Shown here: in pieces, positions 63,264-64,000 of the stretch | Layout: every line of letters starts with the position of its first letter | How positions within the stretch are numbered: the first letter of the stretch is position 1 | Assembly: GCF_900129025.1 (NCBI RefSeq) | Contig: NZ_FQUM01000007.1 | Span: forward strand, 197,555-261,554 | DNA length: 64,000 nt | Source: Mariniphaga anaerophila | GTDB taxonomy: Bacteria; Bacteroidota; Bacteroidia; Bacteroidales; Prolixibacteraceae | Direction: 5' to 3' | Made by a program: the position numbers and the translations under genes | Notes under the pieces: generated by a model | Database searches by the model: none | The model's input: the letters and a program-made list of their open reading frames with translations, nothing else | Told to the model about the DNA's origin: nothing

Positions 63264-64000
63264 TTGTTCCAATGCATAAATACACGTTTTTGGTGTATCA
63301 TTCCGCCTACAAAAGTTTTCTGAAAGACATTAGGAAAATAGGCGTAGTGCATATCAGCACCAAAAACAACGAACCTACTCCCGAAATGCAGGAGCTTTTC
63401 CGGCATTTAACGGAAGTGGATAAGGAAGCCAAAAAGCTTGAAATGCTGGATCCGGAGGAAACGAAAACCAAACCAGAACTGGCAACAGGCGAAGAGGTTT
63501 TCAACCGGTTGAAAGTTATCGAAAAAGAGTTGGAACATACTCACAACCAGATTTTGCAGTTTGAAAAAGATAAAAAGCAGCTGAAGCCCTGGGGCGATTT
63601 CGATTGGAAAAAAGTAAAACTTCTGGAAAATAAAGGCGTGTACATCAGATTTATGACATGCGCCATACGAAAATACGATCCCTCCTGGGAAGATAAATAC
63701 TACTTGCGGGTAATTGGCGATCTGGACGGCTACCGTTATTTTGTGAAAATTGAAAAAGCCGAAGGAGGGGTTCCTGAGAACGGATTTGATGAAATTTCGG
63801 GGGCAGACGAATTGATTTTGCCCGATCGCTCGTTAAGTGAAGTGAATGCCGAAATTGATAAACAGAAGAGCGAAACAGATGCATTGAATCATGAACTGCA
63901 TCAGATTGCTTTCTTCAGCAAACCTCTTTTGCAGGATTACCACAACGAGATTCAGGAGCAGCTGGCAGAGCAGAATGCACTTCTTCAAACCACCGAAGAG
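63260..64000 (+). CDS. V/A-type ATPase subunit I (3' partial)
   Basis: The first 247 codons of the membrane-arm stator subunit (NtpI/Vph1-like), cut by the window edge. The start ATG overlaps the subunit D stop. The visible part is the cytoplasmic arm: the opening MIVPMHKYTFLVYHS, a helical stretch with FRHLTEVDKEAKKLEML, a coiled coil near 90-125 and another near 190-247. The membrane helices that carry the ion path would lie beyond the window, as would the c-ring subunit K. Confidence 0.88.
   Translation, partial: MIVPMHKYTFLVYHSAYKSFLKDIRKIGVVHISTKNNEPTPEMQELFRHLTEVDKEAKKLEMLDPEETKTKPELATGEEVFNRLKVIEKELEHTHNQILQFEKDKKQLKPWGDFDWKKVKLLENKGVYIRFMTCAIRKYDPSWEDKYYLRVIGDLDGYRYFVKIEKAEGGVPENGFDEISGADELILPDRSLSEVNAEIDKQKSETDALNHELHQIAFFSKPLLQDYHNEIQEQLAEQNALLQTTEE

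Noticed and set aside
1-64000. Mobile elements, prophage, CRISPR or defence island
   Set aside because: No transposase, integrase, terminal repeat pair, repeat-spacer array or known defence gene was recognised on either strand.

Overview
The window looks like a chromosomal segment of a Bacteroidota bacterium. Supporting signs are -7 promoter elements of the TAnnTTTG type, almost no Shine-Dalgarno sequences, a two-component-propeller sensor kinase, a GH3/beta-lactamase fusion, DUF1080 and GxDLY SGNH proteins, and a V/A-type ATPase operon carrying DUF2764. Together these suggest an (facultatively) anaerobic marine or sediment member of the Marinilabiliales/Prolixibacteraceae type; this placement is inference from gene content. 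I see no transposase, integrase, CRISPR array, tRNA or rRNA.

Layout. 1-10.8 kb (+): the 3' part of a fused CcsB/CcsA cytochrome c assembly protein, an AI-2E family permease, an esterase plus five-bladed-propeller glycosidase pair, a large propeller sensor histidine kinase, a Rossmann protein and a small membrane protein. 10.8-14.1 kb (-): a housekeeping operon mnmA-yicC-gmk-nadD. 14.1-19.9 kb (+): GH3/serine-hydrolase fusion, small HTH protein, DUF1080 lipoprotein, UraA-type permease. 20-26.5 kb (-): AbgT transporter with C69 dipeptidase, then uvrA. 26.6-33 kb (+): sigma factor with a small companion, an SPFH / ribbon-helix-helix / zinc-ribbon trio, and etfB-etfA-acyl-CoA dehydrogenase. Then a YeeE/YedE sulfur transporter (-) and typA (+).

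36.5-52.1 kb (+) is the most unusual part. It holds five exported or membrane-anchored PQQ-like beta-propeller proteins that share an entry motif of W or F followed by RG, one membrane-anchored NHL-like propeller, a 65-residue Tat-like protein with four cysteines, a Tat-signal NapG-like polyferredoxin, a NapH/NosR-like membrane ferredoxin, a small two-helix membrane protein, a NuoE-NuoF (HydC-HydB) fusion, an SGNH hydrolase, and a flavoprotein with a NuoG-like [2Fe-2S] domain that appears to have lost the NAD(P)H-binding half of its GltD-like fold. The core from 39.1 to 48.0 kb is tightly packed, with several start/stop overlaps. I read it as a candidate uncharacterised electron-transfer system that links cytoplasmic NAD(H), through flavin and FeS proteins, to the membrane quinone pool and to periplasmic propeller proteins. 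No terminal catalytic subunit (molybdopterin, hydrogenase or haem c) is visible, so its reaction is unknown.

52.2-64 kb (+): a group 4 glycosyltransferase, a LolD/MacB-type ABC pair, and the start of a V/A-type ATPase operon (E, DUF2764, A, B, D, I) running off the right edge. The left edge cuts the CcsBA gene. Positions, motifs and translations were read from the sequence; family names are recognition from memory without any database search.
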